This document shows, piece by piece, positions 1-7,839 of a DNA stretch of 42,425 bases. Source of the DNA: Candidatus Pacearchaeota archaeon (GTDB taxonomy: Archaea > Nanobdellota > Nanobdellia > Pacearchaeales > GW2011-AR1); the NCBI GenBank assembly GCA_018304105.1, contig JAGVWX010000010.1, positions 1 to 42,425 on the forward strand. The letters are read 5' to 3'. How positions within the stretch are numbered: position 1 is the first letter of the stretch; each line of letters starts with the position of its first letter. The position numbers were made by a program, and so were the translations under genes. The notes below the pieces were generated by a model that ran no database searches, was not told the origin of the DNA, and worked only from the letters and a program-made list of their open reading frames with translations.

Positions 1-33
1 TTTACAAAAAAGACATTTCAAGTTCACTTTCAT
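1..33 (-). CDS. 5' end of a gene truncated by the window edge
   Basis: Only the first 11 codons are inside the window, reading MKVNLKCLFCK, with a CxxC pair that could begin a zinc ribbon. The start is supported by a strong Shine-Dalgarno sequence (AAGGAGGT) 3 nt before the ATG, which is uncommon in this window, and by a TATA-like box about 35 nt upstream. The product cannot be identified from so few residues. Confidence 0.5.
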   Translation of the reverse strand, partial: MKVNLKCLFCK

Positions 34-64
34 TTACCTCCTTTTTGTTAGAAAACATACTAAC

Positions 65-76
65 TATATAAAAGTG
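65..76 (-). promoter_or_regulatory. TATA box for the left-edge gene
   Basis: On the minus strand this reads CTTTTATATAGT. It lies about 32-43 nt upstream of the ATG at position 33, giving a short leader that contains the GGAGGT ribosome binding site. Confidence 0.4.
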
Positions 77-150
77 ACGTTTAGTATACTATGTCCTATC
101 CAACAAGAAGTCTTAATAAGCTATTTTTTTATTTAATCATTAACAATCAA

Positions 151-224
151 GCCCCTATAGCTCAGCTGGTTAGAGTACGAGTTTCGTAAACTCGGGGTCC
201 CGGGTTCAAGTCCCGGTGGGGGCT
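151..224 (+). tRNA. tRNA-Thr (anticodon CGU)
   Basis: All cloverleaf arms can be drawn. The acceptor stem GCCCCTA/TGGGGGC has one G-U pair, the D arm is GCTC/GAGT, and the anticodon stem CGAGT/ACTCG encloses loop TTCGTAA with anticodon CGT. The variable loop is 5 nt, and the T arm CCGGG/CCCGG has loop TTCAAGT. The discriminator base is T, as in many archaeal tRNA-Thr. CCA is not encoded, so it must be added by an enzyme such as the class I nucleotidyltransferase at 17805-19073. There is no intron. Confidence 0.95.
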
Positions 225-229
225 TTTTT
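224..229 (+). terminator. Oligo-T tract ending the tRNA transcript
   Basis: Six consecutive T residues directly follow the tRNA acceptor stem. Archaeal RNA polymerase terminates on T-runs without needing a hairpin. Confidence 0.5.
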
Positions 230-287
230 ATTAAAGAATTCTTTTGTTTTTGGAAAGGATTAAAAAGAAAGAGATGTTCTTAACTTA

Positions 288-713
288 ATGAAAAAGAATT
301 ATTTAAAGATAATATTTAATTCTCTTTTAATTTCAATAATCGGCGTGTTTGGTATAGATTACTTCTTTCACCTACTTTTCTCAGACCCTATGGAAACATT
401 AAGCTACTTCTTAGCAAAAATGACGCTTTATTTTGTGTTTTCTGTTATATTTCTATCCTTCTTTAACTTAAAGAAAAGACGATTTCTTAAGATAATCTTT
501 GCTGGAATTATTGTTTCATCAATTTGGGGAGTTTACTATAACATTCTGCCCCAGATATTTCACTATTATCCCTTCGGAATACCTTTAGAAGGATTAACTT
601 TTCTTGGAACGGGCCTAATAGGAACCGGAATTGCGTTCGGGACAGTTCATACATTGGCTTTCGTTACAGGCTACTATCTAACAAACTTTGTGTTAAATCT
701 GTCTAATAAATAA
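288..713 (+). CDS. Small multi-pass membrane protein, unknown function
   Basis: This 141-aa protein has about four hydrophobic segments (around residues 8-26, 42-60, 68-86 and 103-133) and a basic loop KKRRFLK after the second, which fits a cytoplasmic loop. It begins with an ATG downstream of the tRNA-Thr gene on the same strand. No catalytic motif is visible and I do not recognise the family. It is convergent with the next small membrane protein, separated by 36 nt. Confidence 0.65.
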   Translation: MKKNYLKIIFNSLLISIIGVFGIDYFFHLLFSDPMETLSYFLAKMTLYFVFSVIFLSFFNLKKRRFLKIIFAGIIVSSIWGVYYNILPQIFHYYPFGIPLEGLTFLGTGLIGTGIAFGTVHTLAFVTGYYLTNFVLNLSNK

Positions 714-749
714 CTAGACTAAATTTACAATAGTAATATTAATTCGGAT

Positions 750-1115
750 TTATAAATTTTTTTCATCAAGAAAACTAACAATCTTTCTCCTAAAAATAAA
801 GAATATAATAAGAAAAATAATTGAACCTGTTAAGGAAACGCCGGTTAGATACACTGGTGTTAGTCCTCCACCATTTAACATAAATACTAGCTGATCAAAA
901 AATAAAGCAGCCCCAATTCCAAGGATGATTAATGTTCTTTTTTTATGTTTCTTATACAAAATTAAAGAAACGGCTAGCAAAATCAAACCTATCCAAAAAT
1001 GATGCACCAACAAGCCCTTAATTATAATGTGCGTTTCTCTAAAAAAATAGAGATATGTTCTTACAATAAGTGTCGTTAAAAAATAACTTAGATAAAACAG
1101 ATTATATCTCTTCAT
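750..1115 (-). CDS. Small multi-pass membrane protein, unknown function
   Basis: This 121-aa protein has about four hydrophobic segments and a His pair (LVHHFWIGL) at the start of the second, followed by GIGAALFFDQLVFML, which places an Asp in the third helix. Intramembrane His and Asp could bind metal or act catalytically, but that is inference. A TATA-like ATTTAAAC lies about 25 nt upstream of the ATG. I do not recognise the family. Confidence 0.65.
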   Translation of the reverse strand: MKRYNLFYLSYFLTTLIVRTYLYFFRETHIIIKGLLVHHFWIGLILLAVSLILYKKHKKRTLIILGIGAALFFDQLVFMLNGGGLTPVYLTGVSLTGSIIFLIIFFIFRRKIVSFLDEKNL

Positions 1116-1177
1116 AAAATAAACAATTCCCTTTTGTTTAAATTACTTTTGTGCTTAATAGAAGAATTGTTGTGAAC

Positions 1178-3136
1178 TCAGCAAGAAACAACAACTTGTT
1201 TCGTCACAACGTTATTCGCCAAGTTAGCGTCGACAGTTCCATTCAAAGTCGCGCCAATAGTCATAGCATAATTCCCAGCAGCAAGGGTAATGTTCATCGT
1301 TTTTGTTCGGTCGCTCGTCTTTCCAGACTCAAGTGCGCTGACAGAACCATGGTCCATATCCAATGCGCCAAGTGTTCCGCTAAACATTACGCTTTCGGTA
1401 TAATTCCCAAGATTTTTTGCGCGAACTATTATTTGATACTTTTTATTGCATTGAAGAATTCCGCTTAAGATATCTGCCCCCGTTATAGAATCTTTTATTC
1501 TTATTGCTCCGGCGGTATTCGTCACATTAACCAAAGCAACGTCATGTACCAAACCCGACGACGAAACGCAAGCTCCGTTGCTACAGCCAGATGTACACGT
1601 CTGAACAAGAGTTTCTTCTTCAGAAGATGAACAGGAACTATCACTTGTGCCCGCATTGTTGCAACTAAATGTTTTATAATTTCTTACAACATTTCCACCA
1701 GCACAGAAACTATTTCCGGCAAGCCCGTCCGTTCCGCAATCACCGTCGCTTGAACAAGAAGCAGGCGCTCCTCCGCAAACAACATTTATTTCTCTTCGCG
1801 CAATATTATCCGATAAACTAACGTCGGAGAATTTATCAAGAATCGCTTCAATAGTCAGATTATATCTTCCTTCTGTCAATGTAAAATTAACCGTCTTTGT
1901 TCTGTCGCTCGTCTTTGCAGGTTCTAAATCGGCAATGTCGCCATGTTCTATAATCATATTTCCCGCACCGCCGCTGAAAGTTACATTTTCCGTATAATTT
2001 CCTAAGTTTTTGACACGAACAATTACCTTGTACTTTTCATTGCACTGCAAGGAGTCTCCTAATAAAATCTCTTCTCCGTTAGATGTTTGTATTCGTATCT
2101 TTCCTATTGCATTAGTTGCATTAACTAAAGCAACATCATGTATTAATTCAGATTGTTGCGTGCATACGCCGCCAGCACAACTGCTAATGCAGTCGTCAAT
2201 TACAGCATTTTCATCAGAAGATGAGCAAGAGCTTTGGCTCGTTCCGGGATTATTGCAAACATACGACCTAAATTTCTTAGCAACATTGCCTTCAAAACAA
2301 AATCCTCCCCCAACATAGCCGTCTGTTCCACAATCTTCTTTGCTCGAGCAAAAGTCAGTAATGCTGCTTCGGCACATTGCAGATGCAGTTCCAGGGTTTA
2401 TGCATTCATCAACTGTCAAAGGATTGTCGTCATCGCAATCACTGTTTTTACTGCAAACGGCAGAATCAGACAGCACAAATCCAACACAGTCCTTAAATAT
2501 TTTTCTTGCAGACGCAGTCCAATAGTCAGAAGCGACCAATCCAAAGAAACATATTTCCTTTTTCGCGGCCTTTCTATTTTCAAGAATTGCTCCCGGAGAA
2601 ACATAAGAAACAACATCCTTCGATATCTCTTCTGAAGCTCTAAGCGCGATTATCTGTTCAACAGAAGAAGCCGTTTTACTTTTTTCAGAGATAAAATAAT
2701 AAGGAACCGAAACTTTTCTCTCGTCATATGCAAAATTATACGCCTTGACTTTTTTACCACCATAATCTATTCTTAATGGGGCAGAAGATGCAAACATGCC
2801 TATTCCATTTCGATTAGTTAGTCCATAAATCTGCCCATAATATTTATTCATCAAAATCGCAGGTACTTCCCCGACAGGAATTTTCTTAGCATTTGAAATC
2901 CTTTCATTTCCAATAAATATAAAACGATATGCCGACAAGCTGCTGGGAAGATTTTTTTCATCTATCAATTTTACAGAAAGACTCATCTCGTCAAAGACAT
3001 CCAAAACATTTTCATCTATTTTTCTTTCATTTCGATAAACATAAGCAACATCAGCTGCGACAGCAAACTCGACAGAAAAAGCTAAGGTCAGCAAGACACT
3101 CAAAAGAATTTTTCTCTTTAAACCTCTCGAAAGCAT
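1178..3136 (-). CDS. Secreted protein with duplicated Cys-rich plus CARDB-like modules
   Basis: The predicted 652-aa product has a signal peptide (basic LKRK, then a hydrophobic stretch ending near AVAA). An N-terminal region of about 200 residues is of unknown fold. The rest contains two copies of a module: a Cys-rich segment with CGTDG and CNN.GTS..SCSSS motifs, then a segment of about 95 residues with VKNLGNYTE or AKNLGNYTE, typical of CARDB-like beta-sandwich adhesion domains. The ATG at 3136 is preferred because it leads directly into the signal peptide; a TTG 45 nt upstream is in frame. No membrane anchor is visible, so it may be released or held by partners. The role in surface adhesion is inferred. 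Confidence 0.75.
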   Translation of the reverse strand: MLSRGLKRKILLSVLLTLAFSVEFAVAADVAYVYRNERKIDENVLDVFDEMSLSVKLIDEKNLPSSLSAYRFIFIGNERISNAKKIPVGEVPAILMNKYYGQIYGLTNRNGIGMFASSAPLRIDYGGKKVKAYNFAYDERKVSVPYYFISEKSKTASSVEQIIALRASEEISKDVVSYVSPGAILENRKAAKKEICFFGLVASDYWTASARKIFKDCVGFVLSDSAVCSKNSDCDDDNPLTVDECINPGTASAMCRSSITDFCSSKEDCGTDGYVGGGFCFEGNVAKKFRSYVCNNPGTSQSSCSSSDENAVIDDCISSCAGGVCTQQSELIHDVALVNATNAIGKIRIQTSNGEEILLGDSLQCNEKYKVIVRVKNLGNYTENVTFSGGAGNMIIEHGDIADLEPAKTSDRTKTVNFTLTEGRYNLTIEAILDKFSDVSLSDNIARREINVVCGGAPASCSSDGDCGTDGLAGNSFCAGGNVVRNYKTFSCNNAGTSDSSCSSSEEETLVQTCTSGCSNGACVSSSGLVHDVALVNVTNTAGAIRIKDSITGADILSGILQCNKKYQIIVRAKNLGNYTESVMFSGTLGALDMDHGSVSALESGKTSDRTKTMNITLAAGNYAMTIGATLNGTVDANLANNVVTKQVVVSC

Positions 3137-3216
3137 ACTAATTAATAACGGCTGTTTATTTAAACTCTCGTTGTCATTCAAAAGTTCTGAAATTGTAATC
3201 TGGTGTTAACATTTCA

Positions 3217-4905
3217 TTAATTTCTGTTTATCGTTATTGTATAGTCTTTTGCCCCGCCCGAAATAATCGTCTGATATCCGTACAAAACATAATCTTTCGA
3301 ACTAGTAACCTGAAAAGGGTCATGAGAACTTCTCGGCCCTACATACCACCCATCAAAAATAAGGGACGGCCCACCGTTATCGTCATTAGGACTCGAAGAA
3401 AATGTTAGAACGTCTCCTGCATTTGCGTGAAAGATAAAGTAATCTTTATCTTGACTATCAATTATTCCCCTTATAGTTGAAGTATCGCACAATTGTAATC
3501 TATTCGCAGAATCAGAAGAACCATTCTGCTCGCTTTCATTAATGTTACAACTCGGCGTTCCACCGCCCCCATCCCCTCCACCACTACCGCCACCTCCAGA
3601 CCCACCGCCCCCGCCGGAACCCCCGCTAGAATTCCACCCGCCGGAAGAAGTGCTCGGATTAAACTCTCCAGAAACCAGCCCACTCGGCCAAGAATCTCCC
3701 GAGTTCTTTGTCATGAGAATCCCCCGCAGTTTTCCATTCAGGATATCTTCTGTCGACCAATCCCACATTCTTTCTCCAAAAATATCTGCACTGATACCTA
3801 ATGGAACGTTCACTCCTCCCGAGAGGGTCCACTCCCAGCCCACCTGTTTAGGATTATCAATAACAGTGCTGCACGGAAACGCACCAGACCCTTCGAATTC
3901 AATATATGGCTGAATACTTACATATGGTCCTAGAACATCATATAATCTTGCGTCCAAGCTCAAGTCAACATAAGCTCTTATATTTGCATTCCCTTCCATG
4001 CAAGCGCCCAGGGCGTTATACTCAATGGTTATATCATGATGATAGTTTCTTTGCCAACCGTTATTTTCATCAAACGATGCTCCAAAGGAGATATTTCCAT
4101 CTGGATGAGCACCACCATAAAAAGCAGCATCCGCATCACTATTTGCTTCAACAACAAGGTCAGCATTGCCTTCAACAGTCACAACCACAGGAAACCATCC
4201 GCCAGCAAGAGTTGCATAAGTCCACTCCGCGCTTCCAAGAGGAATTCGTTTTTCAAAAGAAAGACTCTTCTTAATTATTACTTCAGCATGCACATTTGAC
4301 GTAAAGTCGCCATCAAAAGAGATGTTTGCTGTACGCAGCTTGCCGCCGCTAATTGAAGCATCAATGATAAAGTCAAGGCCCGTAGAAACGTATCCTTGAA
4401 ATCTTAAACTTCCCCCATCGGTTAGATCCTCGTTGTAATCAAAATCTTTACTATAACTTATAAGTTTTATATCGGAAGCAGAGATAGCGCTCTTTGCTTG
4501 TCCGCTCTTAACCGATATGCTCCCGTCCCCAAATCCCTCTGCAATTGTTCCCTGGGTTGTTATATAGGTGCGATTTCCCGCGCTGTCTGTGCCGTCAAAA
4601 GATTGAATCTTTCTTAAGAATCCCCTTCCAACTCCGCTAACAATAACATCTCCAGACGAGAAAGCTGGTCCGCCAGCCGCAAAAACATAACGGTTTCCGT
4701 TAATAGAAACTAAACTGCCCGGCCCGCTTGGAGGAATAACTCTGTCTTCTTTTCTAACTTGCGGCGTTTGGTTGCCTCCGCCGTTTCCCCCAGGACCATT
4801 ATTTGTTTCTGTAGATTGAGGAGGGCACCCGCTCATAGCCAAAGCACCAGCCGCAATAATCGCTCCAGAAGCAATCTTTTCAAGCCACCCTAACCTTCCT
4901 CTCAT
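3217..4905 (-). CDS. Putative lipoprotein with Gly-Ser linker and PPC-like C-terminal domain
   Basis: The 562-aa product begins with a short basic region, a hydrophobic stretch and a lipobox-like AMSGC, followed by a Gly/Asn/Gln-rich spacer, so lipid anchoring to the outer face of the membrane is likely. The central 300 residues look beta-rich, with no recognised catalytic motif. Near residue 430 is a nearly pure Gly/Ser linker. The final 100 residues (IRGIIDSQDKDYFIFHANAGDV, then a terminal YTITINRN strand) match the pre-peptidase C-terminal (PPC) beta-sandwich pattern. The ATG at 4905 was chosen; a TTG sits one codon upstream. The gene is divergent from argS, 72 nt apart. Function unknown. 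Confidence 0.72.
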   Translation of the reverse strand: MRGRLGWLEKIASGAIIAAGALAMSGCPPQSTETNNGPGGNGGGNQTPQVRKEDRVIPPSGPGSLVSINGNRYVFAAGGPAFSSGDVIVSGVGRGFLRKIQSFDGTDSAGNRTYITTQGTIAEGFGDGSISVKSGQAKSAISASDIKLISYSKDFDYNEDLTDGGSLRFQGYVSTGLDFIIDASISGGKLRTANISFDGDFTSNVHAEVIIKKSLSFEKRIPLGSAEWTYATLAGGWFPVVVTVEGNADLVVEANSDADAAFYGGAHPDGNISFGASFDENNGWQRNYHHDITIEYNALGACMEGNANIRAYVDLSLDARLYDVLGPYVSIQPYIEFEGSGAFPCSTVIDNPKQVGWEWTLSGGVNVPLGISADIFGERMWDWSTEDILNGKLRGILMTKNSGDSWPSGLVSGEFNPSTSSGGWNSSGGSGGGGGSGGGGSGGGDGGGGTPSCNINESEQNGSSDSANRLQLCDTSTIRGIIDSQDKDYFIFHANAGDVLTFSSSPNDDNGGPSLIFDGWYVGPRSSHDPFQVTSSKDYVLYGYQTIISGGAKDYTITINRN

Positions 4906-4925
4906 CAAAAACCAAGCAACTTCAA

Positions 4926-4935
4926 ATATTTATAC
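4926..4935 (+). promoter_or_regulatory. TATA box for argS
   Basis: ATATTTATAC lies about 43-52 nt upstream of the argS ATG, in the short spacer shared with the divergent lipoprotein gene. This would give a leader of roughly 20 nt. Confidence 0.4.
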
Positions 4936-4977
4936 TTTATTGTGAACATTTATTAAGAAACTTTTATCTTTTAAACA

Positions 4978-6645
4978 ATGAAAGAAAAGCTCATCCAATT
5001 ATTATCAAAGGAAGCAGGCCTTTCCCCAAAAGAAGTTGAAAGCTTGTTAGAAATTCCGCCTTCTCCGGAGCTCGGAGACTTTGCTTTTCCTTGTTTTTCT
5101 CTCGCAAAAACCCTAAAAAAATCTCCAGTCCAAATCGCCCAAGAGCTTTCTGAAAAGATAAGTTCAAAGGAGTTAGAAAAAGTTGAAGCAAAAGGGCCAT
5201 ATATAAATTTCTTCCTTGACAAGAAAAAGTTATTTGACGAAACCATTAATAAAATTCTAAAAGAGAAAGATAAATACGGTTCTTCTTCAGTAGGAAAAGG
5301 AAAAACGATAGTTATCGATATGTCTTCGCCAAACATTGCAAAGCCATTTGGCATCGGTCATTTGCGTTCAACAATTATCGGCAATGCAATAGGAAACATA
5401 AGCAAGGCCCAAGGATACAAAGTCGTCAAGTTGAATTACCTCGGAGACTGGGGCACACCATTTGGAAAGATAATTGAAGGTTACAAAAAATGGGGCGACG
5501 CAAAAAAACTAGAAAAAGAGCCGATTAAACATCTTTACGAAATTTACGTTAAGGCATCGCAGGATTCTGAAATGGAAGAAGCAGGCCGTCAAACATTCAA
5601 GAAACTCGAAGAAGGCGACAAAGAAACCAGCACTCTCTGGAAAAAATTCAGGCAACTAAGTGTAAGAGAATTCAACAAGCTGTATAAAACTCTTGGAATT
5701 TCTTTCGATGTAACATCAAGCGAGTCAGAATACAACAACAAAATGCAATTCACTTTAAATGAACTCAAAGAAAAAAACTTATTAGTTAAAGACCAAGGGG
5801 CACTGGTCGTTAAACTTGACAAATACAATCTCGGAACGTGCCTCATTCAAAAATCTGATGGCGCAACATTATATGCAACTCGGGATATCACCGCAGCAAT
5901 TGACAGGTACAAAAAATATAAATTCTCTCATCTTCTTTATGAAGTCGGGCAGGAGCAAAAGCTTCATTTCAAACAATTTTTCAAAATTCTCGAACTTCTC
6001 GGTTACTCTTGGGCAAAAAACTGCGTTCATATTGAACATGGTTTGTATCTCGGCAAGGATGGAAAAAAATTCGCAACAAGAAAAGGCAAAACGGTTTTTA
6101 TGGAAGATATTATTGAAGAAACGAAAGAGCTTGCAAAGCGGGAAATAGCAAAGAGAGAGAAACTTTCTTCAAAACAATTGGATGAGCGCGCTCTTAAAAT
6201 TGCCCTGGCCGCAATTTTCTACGGCGACTTAAAGAATCATCGCTCTGGAGATATAGTTTTCGACCTTCAAAGGTTCCTTTCTTTCGAAGGCAACACTGGA
6301 CCATATCTTCTTTACTCTTATGTCCGCGCATGCTCAATCTTAAGAAAAGCAAAAAGCAAGACAGCAAAAGTTTCCATTCAAGCCCTTTCTGAAAAAGAAA
6401 AAAAGTTAGTTACAAAACTTGGTGCGTTTCCAGATGTTGTAAAAATTTCTTATGAACAACTAGCGCCAAACATGGTTGCAAACTATGCATTCGAGCTCGC
6501 TCAGGCATTCAATGAATTCTACCACGCAGAACAAGTCATAGGTTCGGAGCAGGAAGGTTTTAGGTTAATTTTGGTAAGAGCTTTCACCCAGACTCTAAAA
6601 AACTCTCTGAATCTTCTCGGAATTGAAGCATTGGAACAAATGTAA
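4978..6645 (+). CDS. argS: Arginyl-tRNA synthetase
   Basis: Class I aminoacyl-tRNA synthetase that charges tRNA-Arg. The 555-aa protein has a short N-terminal additional domain (residues 1-90 with ELGDFAFPCF), then the catalytic Rossmann fold with the HIGH-type motif in SPNIAKPFGIGHLRS near residue 120 and NYLGDWGTPFGK. The KMSKS equivalent KFATRKGKT is near residue 362. The C-terminal anticodon-binding DALR domain starts at NTGPYLLYSYVRA. Length and motif order are normal for archaeal and bacterial ArgRS. It stands alone, downstream of its own promoter. Confidence 0.96.
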   Translation: MKEKLIQLLSKEAGLSPKEVESLLEIPPSPELGDFAFPCFSLAKTLKKSPVQIAQELSEKISSKELEKVEAKGPYINFFLDKKKLFDETINKILKEKDKYGSSSVGKGKTIVIDMSSPNIAKPFGIGHLRSTIIGNAIGNISKAQGYKVVKLNYLGDWGTPFGKIIEGYKKWGDAKKLEKEPIKHLYEIYVKASQDSEMEEAGRQTFKKLEEGDKETSTLWKKFRQLSVREFNKLYKTLGISFDVTSSESEYNNKMQFTLNELKEKNLLVKDQGALVVKLDKYNLGTCLIQKSDGATLYATRDITAAIDRYKKYKFSHLLYEVGQEQKLHFKQFFKILELLGYSWAKNCVHIEHGLYLGKDGKKFATRKGKTVFMEDIIEETKELAKREIAKREKLSSKQLDERALKIALAAIFYGDLKNHRSGDIVFDLQRFLSFEGNTGPYLLYSYVRACSILRKAKSKTAKVSIQALSEKEKKLVTKLGAFPDVVKISYEQLAPNMVANYAFELAQAFNEFYHAEQVIGSEQEGFRLILVRAFTQTLKNSLNLLGIEALEQM

Positions 6646-6689
6646 TTCCACGCAGTTAAACTTTTAAACCAATTTTCCCCAAGCTAAAT

Positions 6690-6842
6690 ATGGTGTTAGA
6701 AGTGCTGCTGCTTTTCAGCAGTTTTCTCTTAGTGATTATGCTAGCCGTACTTCTGGTCGCATTAAAGAAAGAACATTCTCCAAGAAGGCGATTCAAAATA
6801 AGAGATGACATTCAAAGAATTAAAGAGCAGATTTTGAATTAG
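6690..6842 (+). CDS. Small single-pass membrane protein (50 aa)
   Basis: A short ATG-initiated frame encodes 50 residues. Residues 2-25 are strongly hydrophobic, and the rest is a very basic cytoplasmic-type tail ending RFKIRDDIQRIKEQILN. A TATA-like CTTTTAAACC lies about 20-30 nt upstream of the ATG, where a leaderless transcript needs it, so I regard it as a probable real gene. No function can be assigned. It sits between argS and a secreted unknown, all on the same strand. Confidence 0.5.
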   Translation: MVLEVLLLFSSFLLVIMLAVLLVALKKEHSPRRRFKIRDDIQRIKEQILN

Positions 6843-6927
6843 CAAGTCTTTAAGGATAAACGCCCCAACTTTTTCCTCACAATATACAAAAAGATAGTTT
6901 TTTAAAATATATATTAGTTAAGTTATT

Positions 6928-7356
6928 ATGAAGAACAATTATTTATTTTTAATCATTATCCTAGTGGCGGGTCTAGTAATTGTTTTAGGAATTGTCTTTG
7001 TTCAAAAACCAAAAAATATTTCAAAAGAAGTAGATTTCTTAGCGCCCTATCAACTAATCGAAAATTTTTCTTGCAATCTCCAAGGATACAACAGCAATCA
7101 TGGTAGAATCTGCCTAAATAATATCACATTTAATTATGTTGGAAAAGAGTATTCTCTAACTAGCCCTAATTTTTATCAGACACCTAACTGCATTGAAGCG
7201 TTTGGTTCTTCTTTTTGTCCAGGGAGTTATATTTGGAAAGATGAAATTATTTTAGAAAATGGGAGGATTCATATTATCGGACTGTATGATTCAAGAAACA
7301 ATCTATTGTTTAATTATTCCATCTCCAATTCTTTCTCGCGACCATTTAAAACTTAG
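6928..7356 (+). CDS. Membrane-anchored extracytoplasmic protein, unknown function
   Basis: The 142-aa protein has one N-terminal hydrophobic helix (residues 5-25) followed by an outside domain with four Cys (two in CNLQGYNSNHGRIC, two in CIEAFGSSFC) that could form two disulfides, and several N-x-S/T sites. AT-rich sequence with a TATA-like stretch precedes the ATG. I do not recognise the family. Confidence 0.6.
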   Translation: MKNNYLFLIIILVAGLVIVLGIVFVQKPKNISKEVDFLAPYQLIENFSCNLQGYNSNHGRICLNNITFNYVGKEYSLTSPNFYQTPNCIEAFGSSFCPGSYIWKDEIILENGRIHIIGLYDSRNNLLFNYSISNSFSRPFKT

Positions 7357-7398
7357 ATATTTTAATAAGTTTTCTAGTTCAAATTCCATTCATAGCAG

Positions 7399-7414
7399 TG
7401 AACTTTTTGGTTCA
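7399..7414 (+). other. Short hairpin in the gap before the SRP RNA gene
   Basis: TGAAC/GTTCA forms a 5-bp stem around a TTTTTG loop, about 45 nt after the stop of the preceding gene. It may help end that transcript. Apart from this, the inverted repeat and the tRNA-like fragment listed separately, I see nothing in the roughly 200-nt gap 7357-7564. Confidence 0.3.
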
Positions 7415-7473
7415 AAGAAGTGATGGGGCAGTGAGCTACAAACATTGTTAGTTATTCGGTTTATGTAGATAAC

Positions 7474-7490
7474 TTAATCCTAAGGATTAA
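7474..7490. repeat. Perfect inverted repeat TTAATCC-TAA-GGATTAA
   Basis: Two 7-nt arms around a 3-nt centre lie in the noncoding gap and are followed by CGCCCCC. The right arm plus the C-run resembles AAGGATAAACGCCCC at 6852-6866, so a small dispersed element is possible. Confidence 0.35.
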
Positions 7491-7491
7491 C

Positions 7492-7517
7492 GCCCCCACC
7501 AATCTTTGAACCCGGGG
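7492..7517 (-). repeat. tRNA 3'-end-like fragment
   Basis: Read on the minus strand, this 26-nt stretch matches the T arm and acceptor 3' strand of the tRNA-Thr gene (198-223) at 20 of 26 positions, including CCCGGGTTCAA and GGTGGGGGC. The 3' strand of the T stem is not complementary and no other tRNA arms are present, so it is not a functional tRNA. It may be a decayed tRNA copy or an old attachment site. Confidence 0.3.
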
Positions 7518-7536
7518 ATTTCACAATTTCCCAAAG

Positions 7537-7547
7537 CCTTAAAAACC
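7537..7547 (+). promoter_or_regulatory. TATA box for the SRP RNA gene
   Basis: CCTTAAAAACC is centred about 24 nt upstream of the predicted 5' end of the SRP RNA, the expected spacing for an archaeal promoter. Confidence 0.6.
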
Positions 7548-7564
7548 TCATCCAATTCCTAAAA

Positions 7565-7830
7565 TCGGTGCGGACGAGTCGGCACGCTAGCCCTGTGCCA
7601 TTCACAAACGGGCTTCATGGTGGACTTAAAGGAACGCGTGACGCTGAAAGCGCGGAGTCTTGCCTCTAACGTTGAGGTTTTGTCCTGCTCGACCGTACTC
7701 TTGCGAACCGGGTCAGGCCTTGATCGGAGCAGCCCTAAGTAGGATGTATGGTGCTCGCAGGGTCGCAAAGCTGAGGAAGTCGCAAGGTCGCTTCTCGTTC
7801 TAAGCCGAGCAAGTTCCCCGTCCGTGCCAC
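7565..7830 (+). ncRNA. ffs: Archaeal signal recognition particle RNA (7S)
   Basis: A GC-rich island in AT-rich sequence folds as SRP RNA. The two ends pair over at least 10 bp (7567-7576 with 7819-7828). A 5' Alu-type hairpin GGCAC/GTGCC is near 7581-7599, with a loop (AGCCC) that could pair with GGGCT at 7610-7614. Helix 8 (about 7708-7735) has the universal SRP54-binding core GGTCAGG...AGCAGCC. The length of about 265 nt is slightly under the usual 300 or so. The helix 8 tip is unusual: CC-TTGATC-GG instead of a GNRA tetraloop on a C-G pair. The ends are approximate. Confidence 0.92.
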
Positions 7831-7839
7831 TTTGATAAA

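Noticed and set aside
1151-1468. Plus-strand frames across the 652-aa secreted protein
   Set aside because: They lack domain logic and overlap a gene with a signal peptide and repeated modules.
3542-3913. Proline-rich frame opposite the lipoprotein
   Set aside because: It is the complement of the Gly/Ser linker codons; the lipoprotein has a signal, lipobox and domain logic on the other strand.
7474-7517. A complete tRNA gene on the minus strand
   Set aside because: Only T-arm and acceptor-like segments are present and the T stem cannot pair; no anticodon arm.
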